NCBI GenBank assembly: GCA_021802425.1
Contig: JAJZXJ010000004.1
Coordinates: 1 to 64,000 of the forward strand
Length of the DNA: 64,000 nucleotides
Reading direction: 5' to 3'
Source: Acidulodesulfobacterium sp021802425
Lineage (GTDB): Bacteria; SZUA-79; Acidulodesulfobacterales; Acidulodesulfobacteraceae
The position numbers and the translations under genes were made by a program. Shown here piece by piece: positions 17,993 through 26,263 of the stretch. Each line of letters begins with the position of its first letter. Positions within the stretch are counted from its first letter, which is position 1. The notes under the pieces were generated by a model, which saw nothing but the letters and a program-made list of their open reading frames with translations, did not search any database and had not been told where the DNA came from.

Positions 17993-20816
17993 ACGAATAA
18001 TGGAAAATAGCCTGCCTCAAAAAAAAACGGGAGAGAAAAACCGCCCTAAAGCCAAAGAGATTCTTAACATCGAAGCGGCCCTTTTTTTAATAGATTCAAG
18101 CTCCTATTTTTATAGGGCTTATTATGCCCTCCCCCCCCTTACAAATTCCAAAGGTATTCCCACCGGCGCCGCATTAGGATACACGCGGATGCTTATGAAG
18201 CTAATTAAAGAGGCAAATATAAGGTATGGGGCATGTCTTTTCGATTCCCATGAGAGCTTAAGAAAACAGTCTTATGAGGAATATAAAGCCAATAGAAAGG
18301 GGATGCCGGAAGACTTGCTATCGCAGGTCGATTATTTAACGGATATTTCTTATTTATTGGGGTTTAGCACATTCAGGCTTAAAGGATACGAAGCGGATGA
18401 TTTAATTGCTTATATCGTAAACAATTTTTCAAAAAAATTATCTATACCTACCTGTATTGTAAGCAGCGATAAAGATTTGAAGCAGCTGTTATCGGATCAG
18501 GTTTTTATATACGACGCCCTTAAAAATAAAATTATTACGGCGCGGGGTTTTGAGGAAGAATATGGAATAAAGCCGGAAGAATACCTTTATGTTCTTGCAT
18601 TAATGGGGGACGCCTCCGATAATATTCCTGGGATTAAAGGTATCGGCGAAAAGACGGCGCTTAGCTTAATAAAGACCTATAAGAACCTGGACGGCATTTA
18701 CGAAAATATAAACGGGGTTAAACAGCAAAAGCTTAAGGATTTGCTTATAAATCATAAAGAAGAAGCGTATAAGAGTCTGGAGCTTGCCTCATTTTACAAA
18801 GACATCGATATTAATGGGGCATGTTTTACACCCGAACTAAAAGAACCGGCCGATAAAAGCTTGGAAACTTGCGCAGGGAAGGATTTTTATGCATTAGGCG
18901 ATTTTGCAATGAGGCAAAAAGACAATAACGGGCTTTACGATGTTTTTAAAAAATTGGAATTTAACTCCCTATTAAAGGAGCTGGAAGCGGGCATGAGCGG
19001 CGGGGGCGGCTCTTCAGACGGTCATTGCGGCGGCAATATTAACATTAACAATACTAATATTAAAGATAACAAAATTCTTTCGATTTATATAGACTTTAAC
19101 GATAAAAACAAAGATTTGCCGGACTTTGACTTTGAAGGCGATAACGGCAGGGATTTAATACACTTATTTTCAAAAGAAACAGGAACCGAAATTATTAATC
19201 TAAAGGACATTTCGGCCCGCCCGCAAGCATTAAATTTATTAAAGAACGATTCTGTTTATAAAACCGGTTATGACCTTACGGGCATTAAAAGATTTCTGGG
19301 GAAAAGCGGCATTGAATTAAATAATTTGTTTTTCGACATAAAAATAGCGTCCTACCTTTTAAATCCGATAAGGCATTCCCATAGTTTTACCGATATAAAA
19401 AAAGAATTCGAAAATGAGCCAAGAGGTTTAAGCGGCATAGACTTAGGGCTGCCAAAGGATTCAAATGTTCAAATAGATACCGCAGATGAAGCCTTTTCGG
19501 TTTACATCCTGTATAAAATTTTTGAAGCCGGGATTGAAAAAGATGCGGATTTAAAATATCTGTTTTACAATGTCGATATGCCGCTTTCTATGGTTTTGAG
19601 CGATATGGAAGATGCAGGGATTATGGTTGATAAAGATAAACTTATGTCTTTGTCGGCCGAATTAGACATAGAATCGAAAAGGCTTGCAAGCGTCCTATAT
19701 AAAATAGCGGGAAAAGAATTCAATGTCAATTCGCCCAAACAGCTTAGCGAAATTATGTTCAATGAAATGAAATTTAACAGGGTAAAGAAAAACAGCACCG
19801 ATATAGAGGTTCTTTCAACATTAAAGTCTGGATTTGAATTTTTATTGCAAAAGAGTGAAGACAGGACAATAAGACAATATTTAGAATTTATAGACAGCCT
19901 TATATCTTACAGAAACAAAGTTAAACTCAAAACATCTTTTACGGATGTTCTATTAAAGGAAATCGACAAAGATGGCAGGATTCATACCTCTTTTTCTCAG
20001 ATTACGACCTCTACGGGCAGGCTTGCAAGCCAGAGCCCGAACCTTCAAAACATCCCCGTTACAGGTGTTGAAGGAACTAAAATAAGGCAGTCTTTTATTG
20101 CAAAAAACGGTTGTCTTTTATTGTCGGCGGATTACTCTCAAATCGACTTAAGGGTCATGGCGTCTATTTCGGGAGATAAAGCGTTGATTGAAAGCTTCCA
20201 AAACAACGAAGATATTCACGCAAAAACGGCGTCCGAAATATTTAAGGTTAATCCCGAAGGTGTTGACCCTGCTATGAGAAGGAAAGCAAAGGTAATTAAT
20301 TTTGGAATAATTTACGGTATGAGTCCCTTCGGGCTGTCGAAAGAACTCGGCATTTCTGCCGAAGAGGCGAAACTTTACATAGATTTATACTTTAAAAATC
20401 ACCCCGCCATTAAGGATTATATGGACATAACCGTTAAAGAGGCAAAACCTGCCGGATTTGTCAGGACCGCTTTTGGAAGAAAATGTTATGTGGAAAATAT
20501 TAATTCCAAAATAAAAAATCTGGCTTCTTTTTCCGAAAGAGCCGCAATAAATGCCCCTATTCAGGGAACAGCCGCCGATATTATAAAGGTTGCGATGGTG
20601 AATATTCACAAAAAACTTCAAAGCAGCCCCGAATTAAAAAGCGGTGCAAAAATGATACTTCAGGTTCATGACGAACTTATATTCGAGGTAAAAGAATCTT
20701 TAGTGAACGAACTCAAAGATATCGTAACAGTTTTAATGACGGACAAAAATCTTCTAACGAATGTTCCGCTGGTTATTAATATCGGGGTCGGTAAAAATTG
20801 GGCAGAGGCGCATTAA
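17976..20816 (+). CDS. polA: DNA polymerase I
   Basis: Family A polymerase of 946 residues. The 5' nuclease domain (about 35-330) begins LFLIDSSSYFYRAYYAL. The 3'-5' exonuclease-like middle domain appears inactive: the first DxE motif reads YIDFND and the last motif lacks its Asp. The polymerase domain has motif A DYSQIDLR (starting at residue 719), motif B RRKAKVINFGIIYG and motif C QVHDELIFEV. Motif A usually reads DYSQIELR; the Glu, the steric gate residue, is Asp724 here. The start at 17976 overlaps the RDD gene; an ATG at 18000 is equally possible, as neither has a clear ribosome site. Confidence 0.96.
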   Translation: MSRNFKRIMENSLPQKKTGEKNRPKAKEILNIEAALFLIDSSSYFYRAYYALPPLTNSKGIPTGAALGYTRMLMKLIKEANIRYGACLFDSHESLRKQSYEEYKANRKGMPEDLLSQVDYLTDISYLLGFSTFRLKGYEADDLIAYIVNNFSKKLSIPTCIVSSDKDLKQLLSDQVFIYDALKNKIITARGFEEEYGIKPEEYLYVLALMGDASDNIPGIKGIGEKTALSLIKTYKNLDGIYENINGVKQQKLKDLLINHKEEAYKSLELASFYKDIDINGACFTPELKEPADKSLETCAGKDFYALGDFAMRQKDNNGLYDVFKKLEFNSLLKELEAGMSGGGGSSDGHCGGNININNTNIKDNKILSIYIDFNDKNKDLPDFDFEGDNGRDLIHLFSKETGTEIINLKDISARPQALNLLKNDSVYKTGYDLTGIKRFLGKSGIELNNLFFDIKIASYLLNPIRHSHSFTDIKKEFENEPRGLSGIDLGLPKDSNVQIDTADEAFSVYILYKIFEAGIEKDADLKYLFYNVDMPLSMVLSDMEDAGIMVDKDKLMSLSAELDIESKRLASVLYKIAGKEFNVNSPKQLSEIMFNEMKFNRVKKNSTDIEVLSTLKSGFEFLLQKSEDRTIRQYLEFIDSLISYRNKVKLKTSFTDVLLKEIDKDGRIHTSFSQITTSTGRLASQSPNLQNIPVTGVEGTKIRQSFIAKNGCLLLSADYSQIDLRVMASISGDKALIESFQNNEDIHAKTASEIFKVNPEGVDPAMRRKAKVINFGIIYGMSPFGLSKELGISAEEAKLYIDLYFKNHPAIKDYMDITVKEAKPAGFVRTAFGRKCYVENINSKIKNLASFSERAAINAPIQGTAADIIKVAMVNIHKKLQSSPELKSGAKMILQVHDELIFEVKESLVNELKDIVTVLMTDKNLLTNVPLVINIGVGKNWAEAH

Positions 20817-20949
20817 AGTCGCATATTAATTATAACCTGTCTTTGCCTCTATCTACCAAAGATAAAAAAATTGTCTTGACGAATGGGGGCAGTTTAGTTT
20901 ACAGGATTCCGGTTCAAAGCCCTTCGGGGATATTTCGGGCGCCTGATTA

Positions 20950-20980
20950 CCTTTGGTAAAAGCCTAATGCTTACCAAAGG
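20950..20980. terminator. hairpin between convergent polA and hepT
   Basis: CCTTTGGTAA (20950-20959) and TTACCAAAGG (20971-20980) form a perfect 10-bp stem with an 11-base loop. It covers the last codons of hepT and could slow polymerases arriving from both sides. There is no T-run, so it is not a canonical intrinsic terminator. Confidence 0.45.
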
Positions 20981-21365
20981 ATTCGTTTGCGTATTTCATG
21001 CCGTCTATGTAAGACTTTAGCTTGGAAAAAATTATTTCGGCAACTTCTTCATGGTATGTATGAGAAGTCATATTTCTATCATCTATCATTTCCAAGAGCA
21101 ATTTTGCAAGGTCTTCCTTTATATAACCTGATACAAAAAACTCCCTTATGCATGATTTTGGAGAATTGCATATAATACCTTCTTGATCTTTAATTGCGCT
21201 TTTTAAAAGTTTCCAAAAGATTTCGACGGTAAACTCGAATCTTTGAATTGCGGAATCCCTGAAAAAACTGTAATATTCACCGTTTTTATTTTCGGTGGTT
21301 TTTATATATGCTTCTTCTAATCGTTCTATAGATGTTTCAAAGTCTTTATATTTTTTCAAATCCAT
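20964..21365 (-). CDS. hepT: HepT-like HEPN toxin (RNase) of a MntA/HepT system
   Basis: A 133-residue all-helical HEPN protein of the HI0074 family. The RNase/AMPylation motif RX4HXY is present as R97-NMTS-H102-T-Y104. In this toxin family the Arg and His form the RNase site, and the Tyr is the residue AMPylated by the partner MntA. RDSAIQRFEFTVEIFWK is the typical N-terminal HEPN helix. It overlaps the upstream mntA by 10 bases, so the pair is co-translated. It is transcribed toward polA. Confidence 0.88.
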   Translation of the reverse strand: MDLKKYKDFETSIERLEEAYIKTTENKNGEYYSFFRDSAIQRFEFTVEIFWKLLKSAIKDQEGIICNSPKSCIREFFVSGYIKEDLAKLLLEMIDDRNMTSHTYHEEVAEIIFSKLKSYIDGMKYANESFGKH

Positions 21366-21658
21366 CTAATCCCCTCGCTTTTAACTATATTTTTTAAAGA
21401 AGGGGCATTTTTTAAATCTATTAAATCGACTTTTTGCAATAAATTGCTGTTATCCAATATTTCTCTCAACGCCGATAATTTATAAGAAATATCGGCGTTC
21501 GATAAGAATGCAAGATCGATATCCGAAGTATGGATAGATTTTCCGGAAGCCCTCGAGCCGAATAAAAAAACTTCTACATCGGAATCTTTAAAAAAAAAGC
21601 TTAAAAAACTTTTAAGACCGTCGATCGACGTTATAGAAGGGGCATAATTTTCATACAT
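21356..21658 (-). CDS. mntA: MntA-like minimal nucleotidyltransferase antitoxin
   Basis: A 100-residue nucleotidyltransferase. The motif GSX10DXD is exact: G34-S35, ten residues, D46-I-D48 in FLFGSRASGKSIHTSDIDLA. Minimal nucleotidyltransferases of this kind neutralise HepT by adding AMP to its Tyr. It is first in a two-gene operon with hepT. No good Shine-Dalgarno site is close to the ATG; GGAG lies about 16 bases upstream. Confidence 0.88.
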   Translation of the reverse strand: MYENYAPSITSIDGLKSFLSFFFKDSDVEVFLFGSRASGKSIHTSDIDLAFLSNADISYKLSALREILDNSNLLQKVDLIDLKNAPSLKNIVKSEGIRWI

Positions 21659-22073
21659 ATGCGTTTTTAAAAATATCTCCTATATAATATTAAGTCGATA
21701 TTATAAAATTTATTAAAATAAATTTTATACCATAATTGCCCGTTTTGCAATTTATTTATATTTCTTTAGTGAAATTAATACGTTGATTTATTTGCCTCCA
21801 TAGATTTCATTATATATAATTACCTTACGGAGAAGAAAATTAAAAAAGTGAAAACAGAGTTAGGAGCACGATGCGGTTAATTTTTCTTGACTTGTAATAT
21901 ATGTATATATATAATCATATATTAATTATTACTAATAAGATATAATTACTCTTAAATAATTATTATTAAATATGCTTTATATCTTTATTTAGATAAATTT
22001 TTTATTCAGAACTTTCATTTAAGCGTTCTTTATTTAATTTAATTTACTATCTAATTTTTCACGGGGGTGTTTT
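21659..22073. other. 415-base AT-rich gap between divergent mntA and cydA
   Basis: No reading frame of note. It holds the predicted cydAB promoter (21887-21915), a roughly 150-base leader for cydA, and presumably the mntA promoter on the other strand, which I cannot pinpoint. No rRNA, tRNA or repeat is seen. Confidence 0.6.
21887..21915 (+). promoter_or_regulatory. sigma-70 promoter of cydAB
   Basis: TTGACT (21887-21892), a 17-base spacer and a perfect TATAAT (21910-21915). The predicted start near 21922 leaves a leader of about 150 bases before the cydA ATG. Confidence 0.75.
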
Positions 22074-23489
22074 ATGGATAGTTTAGCTTTAATTTTGGCC
22101 AGATTTCAGTTTGGAATGACGGCCTTTTTTCATTTTCTTTACCCGCCCTTAACCATCGGGCTTGGCGTGTTGCTTGTTATCGCAGAGGGAATTTATGTTT
22201 ATTCGAAAAATCAGGATTACCTGAGAATTACGCGCTTTTTTGCAAAATTATTCGCAATTAACTTTGTTGTCGGCGTTGCGACAGGAATAGTTATGGAGTT
22301 TCAGTTTGGAACAAACTGGTCTCAATATTCTTCTTTTGTCGGCGCAATTTTCGGCGCGCCTCTTGCCATAGAGGGCTTGTTCGCCTTTTTTATGGAATCT
22401 ATTTTTATCGGCGTTATGCTGCTGGGGTGGAACAGGCTTTCAGCAAAGGCGCACTGGATATCTACGATATTCGTAGCCTTTGGTTCGACTTTATCGGGTG
22501 TCTGGATTCTTGTGGCAAATTCATGGATGCAAAGTCCAAGGGGTTATAAAATCGGTTCAAACGGAATACCTAAGATGACAAACTTCTGGCATGTCGTTTT
22601 TAATCCCTATTTTCCGTCCGAGTTTCTCCATGTAATTGCGGGCGCATGGGAGTATTCGGCGTTTTTTATGGCGGGGGTAGCCTCATGGTTTTTAATTAAA
22701 AACGGCAAAGACATGGTAATGAGAAAAGCCCTGAAAATAGCCGTTATAACGGGCGTGATAATTGCGTGTCTTCAAATCGTACTGGGGGACATCGGCGCTA
22801 GAGAAGTAGTGAAATATCAGCCCACCAAGTTGGCAATGATGGAGGCGCAATGGCATTCCCAAAGGTACGCTCCGGAAACGCTTTTTGCCCTGCCGAACAA
22901 TAAAACCGAATCCAACGGACCGCAAATCGGGATTCCCGGTATGTTAAGCATGCTGGCTTACATGAATCCTGCGGCCAAAGTTATGGGTTTTAATGAATCG
23001 ATAAAGTATATCAATCATAAATATGATTTAAAGTTGACGCCGGCCATGTTTCCGCCCGTATGGATAGTATTCTGGTCGTTTCATATTATGATGTATTTGG
23101 GGTTTTATTTTGCGGCGGTAATGATTATAGCCCTTATTCTTCTGCTAAAAAATAAACTATACGATAGCCGAAAAATGTTAAAGGTTTTTTGGTTTTCGAC
23201 ATTTTTACCGCTTATAGCATTAGAACTTGGATGGTTTACGACGGAGATAGGGCGGCAGCCCTTTACCGTTTACGGACTGCTTACGACCGTAAAGTCCGTA
23301 TCGCCCAATGTCAGCGCACTGGAAGTGGGGTTATCCTTGTTTATGTTTGTAATGATATATATAACCCTTGCCGCGTTTGCTATTTTTCTGTTTAAAAAGG
23401 AACTAAACGAAAGACTGAAAGGGAAGGATGAACTTGCCGGCGAGGTAAGCAACATGGCCGGCGCAAAAGCTAAGGAGGTGCTGTCATGA
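22074..23489 (+). CDS. cydA: cytochrome bd quinol oxidase subunit I
   Basis: Heme-bearing subunit of the bd-type quinol:O2 oxidoreductase, 471 residues, membrane-embedded. High-spin heme ligand His20 (AFFHFLYPPLTIG), the Glu pair in FAFFMESIFIG, a b558 His in FLHVIAGAW and the Met in WSFHIMMYLG are present. The quinol loop has Lys and Glu in QPTKLAMMEAQW but is short (bd-S type). The family motif GRQPW reads GRQPF (Phe397), which is unusual. A GGGGGTG ribosome site precedes the ATG. cydB overlaps by 4 bases. Confidence 0.96.
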   Translation: MDSLALILARFQFGMTAFFHFLYPPLTIGLGVLLVIAEGIYVYSKNQDYLRITRFFAKLFAINFVVGVATGIVMEFQFGTNWSQYSSFVGAIFGAPLAIEGLFAFFMESIFIGVMLLGWNRLSAKAHWISTIFVAFGSTLSGVWILVANSWMQSPRGYKIGSNGIPKMTNFWHVVFNPYFPSEFLHVIAGAWEYSAFFMAGVASWFLIKNGKDMVMRKALKIAVITGVIIACLQIVLGDIGAREVVKYQPTKLAMMEAQWHSQRYAPETLFALPNNKTESNGPQIGIPGMLSMLAYMNPAAKVMGFNESIKYINHKYDLKLTPAMFPPVWIVFWSFHIMMYLGFYFAAVMIIALILLLKNKLYDSRKMLKVFWFSTFLPLIALELGWFTTEIGRQPFTVYGLLTTVKSVSPNVSALEVGLSLFMFVMIYITLAAFAIFLFKKELNERLKGKDELAGEVSNMAGAKAKEVLS

Positions 23490-24502
23490 ACTTAAACATA
23501 TTGTGGTTCATTTTGGTTGCGGTTTTAATTTTGGGCTGGTCGGTTATGGACGGTTTTGATTACGGCGTCGGCGGGCTTTTAAGGTTTATATCCAAAAATG
23601 ATGATGAAAGAAGATATGTAATGAACGCGATAGGTCCAGTTTGGGAAGGGAATCAGGTTTGGCTGATATTAGGCGGCGGAGCGGTTTTTGCGGCTTTTCC
23701 CCGGGTTTATGCTTCCGTCTTTAGCGGGTTTTATCTTGCATTTATGCTTGTCGTATGGCTGATAATATTTAGAGCGGTTTCTTTTGAATTTAGAAGCAGG
23801 GTAGAGAGTAAAAGTTGGAGAAATTTTTGGGATACCGATATTACCGTTACGGGCCTCGGTATCTCTTTATTGCTGGGCGTTGCAATAGCCAATATCTTAA
23901 TGGGCGTTCCTTTAAATAAAGACCACATAGATTATCAATCGCTTTTTAGCTTATTGAATGTTTTTGGCCTGACGGGAGGCCTTCTGTCCCTATCGATGTT
24001 TTTGATGCACGGTTCGGCTTATCTTATTATGAAAACCGAGGGAGAAATTCAAAAGAGGGCAAGGGTTTTTGCGTCAAGATTCGCTTATGCATATATTATC
24101 TTTACGATATTATTTTTATTGCTCTCTTTGGTATTTGCGCAAAGGCTTGCAAACAACAGCTTTGGTATTATAGGGGATATCGTTCCTGTTATTATGATAA
24201 TCGGTGGAATCGGCGTTACCCAATCGGCTAAATCATCAAGCGATATTAAGCCGTTTGCTTACTCTGTGCTTGGGATAGTTGGAGCGGTTGCGAGCTTAGC
24301 CGTCGGGATATTTCCCGATATCGTTCCGTCGTCCATAAATCCTGAATACAGCCTTAATATTTATAATTCCGCATCGAACCACCTTACGCTTTTTGTAATG
24401 CTCATAGCGACTATTACCGGACTTCCGCTTGTTTTGATATATGCGTTTTATGCGTATAAAAAGTTTGGATTGAAGGTTAAAATGGATGAAAGCAGTTATT
24501 AA
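23486..24502 (+). CDS. cydB: cytochrome bd quinol oxidase subunit II
   Basis: Second subunit of the bd oxidase, 338 residues with about eight helices and no heme ligands required. Motifs GWSVMDGFDYGVGGLLRF, IGPVWEGNQVWLILGGGAVFAAFP and FRAVSFEFR are characteristic. Translation is coupled to cydA through an ATGA overlap. No cydX-like small ORF follows; a strong terminator begins 11 bases after the stop. In anaerobes bd oxidase commonly scavenges O2, which here would protect nitrogenase (inference). Confidence 0.96.
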   Translation: MNLNILWFILVAVLILGWSVMDGFDYGVGGLLRFISKNDDERRYVMNAIGPVWEGNQVWLILGGGAVFAAFPRVYASVFSGFYLAFMLVVWLIIFRAVSFEFRSRVESKSWRNFWDTDITVTGLGISLLLGVAIANILMGVPLNKDHIDYQSLFSLLNVFGLTGGLLSLSMFLMHGSAYLIMKTEGEIQKRARVFASRFAYAYIIFTILFLLLSLVFAQRLANNSFGIIGDIVPVIMIIGGIGVTQSAKSSSDIKPFAYSVLGIVGAVASLAVGIFPDIVPSSINPEYSLNIYNSASNHLTLFVMLIATITGLPLVLIYAFYAYKKFGLKVKMDESSY

Positions 24503-24513
24503 CCCTTTTTGGG

Positions 24514-24561
24514 TGCCCTATAATTAAATTAACCCCCTTAATTTTTATAGGGCATTTTTTT
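24514..24561 (+). terminator. intrinsic terminator after cydB
   Basis: Perfect 10-bp stem, TGCCCTATAA (24514-24523) and TTATAGGGCA (24545-24554), followed directly by seven T. A separate 7-bp inverted repeat (CCGGCAG 24566-24572, CTGCCGG 24603-24609) just beyond it may serve the convergent RIC gene, though without a T-run. Confidence 0.88.
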
Positions 24562-24615
24562 AATACCGGCAGGGTTTGGGGGTTTATATATCCTTTTCAC
24601 AACTGCCGGAGTATA

Positions 24616-25305
24616 TTATATTTTCTTAAAAAGTATATTGTTTTCCAAATGTACATGAATCATTATGTCGTCTGAAATATTCTTTAGCAGTTTGTAAGCG
24701 TGCCTGTAAGAAGCGCAGGCATCTTCGGGACTTAAGTAGCCGGAACTTAAAAAATTCATCTCCTTAAGAATATTCCCGACATATTCGTGGTCGTATTCCG
24801 CATCGTTTATTTCTCTCATAATCCCGCCGGTTTCCCGGTTTTTTATATGCTGGAAAAGCTCCTTTTCCTCTTTATCTAAATGAATAATTAAAGCCCGCGA
24901 CATTTTTATAAAAAGTTCCCTTATTCTGATAAGTTCTAGGTGGCGGTCTCCGTGAACATGGGCAATCTTTTCTACATATTCCGTTGCTTCGGGAAGATGA
25001 ATTCTTAAAAATGTGTGATGAATATTAACTATGTAATCGATTAAAAAATCTGTATTCCAATCGTTCGCTCTTTGATTTAAAACATAATCTTTGTCCTTCT
25101 CCGGATCGCGTCCCTTAACGGCGTTTAATTCGTCGGCGATAAATTTTTCGTCTATACCGGATTCTTCACATGCCTCTTTTAATGTTTTACTGCCGCCGCA
25201 GCAAAAATCGATGCCGTATTTTTTGAATACCTCTATCTTTTCAGGGTTTTCGGATGCAATTTCGCCGACGCTCCTTAAAAATAAATCATCCGCATCTCTT
25301 TTCAT
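24616..25305 (-). CDS. di-iron iron-sulfur cluster repair protein (RIC/ScdA/YtfE)
   Basis: A 229-residue cytoplasmic protein that helps restore Fe-S clusters after NO or oxidative damage. The N-terminal ScdA_N domain has FKKYGIDFCCGGSKTL (about 28-43). The C-terminal hemerythrin-like domain has the His/Glu di-iron ligands in NIHHTFLR, HGDRHLEL, HLDKEEKELF, DHEYVG and MIHVHLENNILF. It is 23 bases downstream of the DUF2249 gene, in an operon divergent from the NO reductase and sharing its control region. Confidence 0.93.
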   Translation of the reverse strand: MKRDADDLFLRSVGEIASENPEKIEVFKKYGIDFCCGGSKTLKEACEESGIDEKFIADELNAVKGRDPEKDKDYVLNQRANDWNTDFLIDYIVNIHHTFLRIHLPEATEYVEKIAHVHGDRHLELIRIRELFIKMSRALIIHLDKEEKELFQHIKNRETGGIMREINDAEYDHEYVGNILKEMNFLSSGYLSPEDACASYRHAYKLLKNISDDIMIHVHLENNILFKKI

Positions 25306-25328
25306 TTTTGTTTCTCTCCATGCACTTT

Positions 25329-25571
25329 TTAATTTTTTTTAGTTATTTTAACGACCCACTTAACCGGTCCGTTTTCTAAATATTCCCACCCGAAAACATC
25401 CCCGTTTTCGGCCGTAAGCTGATAATGCAAAGGCTTAGGGTCGTGGTCGTTTTCGATTATAAGGCTTTTCCCGCCTTCAAGTTCTTCTAATATTTTAAAT
25501 ATAGTCGAATGTTTGTATTTAGGTTCTATGGTCGTTACGTCAAGCATTATCGAATCAGTATTTTTTTCCAT
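25329..25571 (-). CDS. DUF2249 domain protein
   Basis: An 80-residue protein matching the DUF2249 pattern, including ENDHDPKPLHYQLTAENGD and WEYLENGPVKWVVKI. The biochemical role is not established; these proteins recur next to hemerythrin/RIC and NO-reductase genes, as here. An AAGGAG site precedes the ATG on the minus strand. It is the first gene of the RIC operon. Confidence 0.9.
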   Translation of the reverse strand: MEKNTDSIMLDVTTIEPKYKHSTIFKILEELEGGKSLIIENDHDPKPLHYQLTAENGDVFGWEYLENGPVKWVVKITKKN

Positions 25572-25617
25572 TTTTGACTCTCCTTTTATTTATCGGTTAA
25601 ATCTTATCCCAAATTTT

Positions 25618-25660
25618 ATTATCCTAAAATTTTAACCGTTAATATATGATTTTTATCACA
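25618..25660 (-). promoter_or_regulatory. Crp/Fnr-type site and -10 box for the DUF2249-RIC operon
   Basis: The site at 25645-25660 reads TGTGATAAAAATCATA on the minus strand, matching TGTGA-N6-TCAYA. A GATAAT -10 is at 25618-25623. The site centre lies about 41.5 bases upstream of the predicted start near 25611, the class II activator position. There is no -35 box, as expected for an activated promoter. Confidence 0.65.
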
Positions 25661-25698
25661 TAAATAAAATAATTTTATAAAAATTAAATTATTAAATT

Positions 25699-25741
25699 TG
25701 TGACAAAAGTCATAACATTTATTTTTTATATTTTTTATAAT
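25699..25741 (+). promoter_or_regulatory. Crp/Fnr-type site and -10 box for the cytochrome c-qNOR operon
   Basis: TGTGACAAAAGTCATA at 25699-25714 differs from the minus-strand site at 25645-25660 at only two positions. A perfect TATAAT lies at 25736-25741. The site centre is about 41.5 bases upstream of the predicted start near 25748. The leader to the cytochrome ATG is about 80 bases. Confidence 0.7.
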
Positions 25742-25826
25742 CAGGGAAACTTGAATTGCCGCTGCATGATTGTCGGGTTTAAATTCAAATTAATTTATAA
25801 TACTATTTTATTTTTTAGCAAAAAGA

Positions 25827-26249
25827 ATGATGATGCCAAAGAATAATAAAAATATTATTAAAACAGGTATTTTCGTTTCCCTCGGCCTTATTCTCATTTT
25901 AGCCGTATCGGTTTTAGCCTTATTATTTTTTATGACAACCTCTAACGGAAGCAATTTAAAAAACCGTAAAACTAAAAACGGCAGGGCTATATTTTATAAT
26001 TTAGGGTGTGTCAAATGTCATAACATAAGGGCTTTGAATATTAAAGGGGGACATGTCGGCCCCGACCTTTCAGGTGCGTATTCCAATGTCGAAAAAGTTT
26101 ACAGAAAAAGCCTGAACGATTTTTTGAAAAATCCGGCCGGAACGATGTATTTTGTTTTAATGTTTAATCATCTGAGCAAAGAAAATAGAAAAATTATAAT
26201 AGCCGAATTAAAAAAGGCGCAAACGATAGAAAATGAAAATAAAAAATAA
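25827..26249 (+). CDS. membrane-anchored monoheme cytochrome c (NorC-like)
   Basis: A 140-residue protein with one N-terminal membrane helix (about 12-36) and a periplasmic domain with one heme c motif, C-V-K-C-H near residues 64-68. The Met in MYFVLMF is a possible axial ligand. Placed 14 bases before the NO reductase, it resembles NorC in layout, yet the reductase next to it is of the quinol type that normally needs no cytochrome c. It may be an extra electron donor. The start is ambiguous among three consecutive ATG codons (25827, 25830, 25833), with no strong ribosome site. Confidence 0.85.
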   Translation: MMMPKNNKNIIKTGIFVSLGLILILAVSVLALLFFMTTSNGSNLKNRKTKNGRAIFYNLGCVKCHNIRALNIKGGHVGPDLSGAYSNVEKVYRKSLNDFLKNPAGTMYFVLMFNHLSKENRKIIIAELKKAQTIENENKK

Positions 26250-26263
26250 AAGGAGGAATGTTT

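Noticed and set aside
20900..20945. tRNA gene suggested by GGTTCAAAG
   Set aside because: No acceptor, D-arm or anticodon arm can be folded around it.
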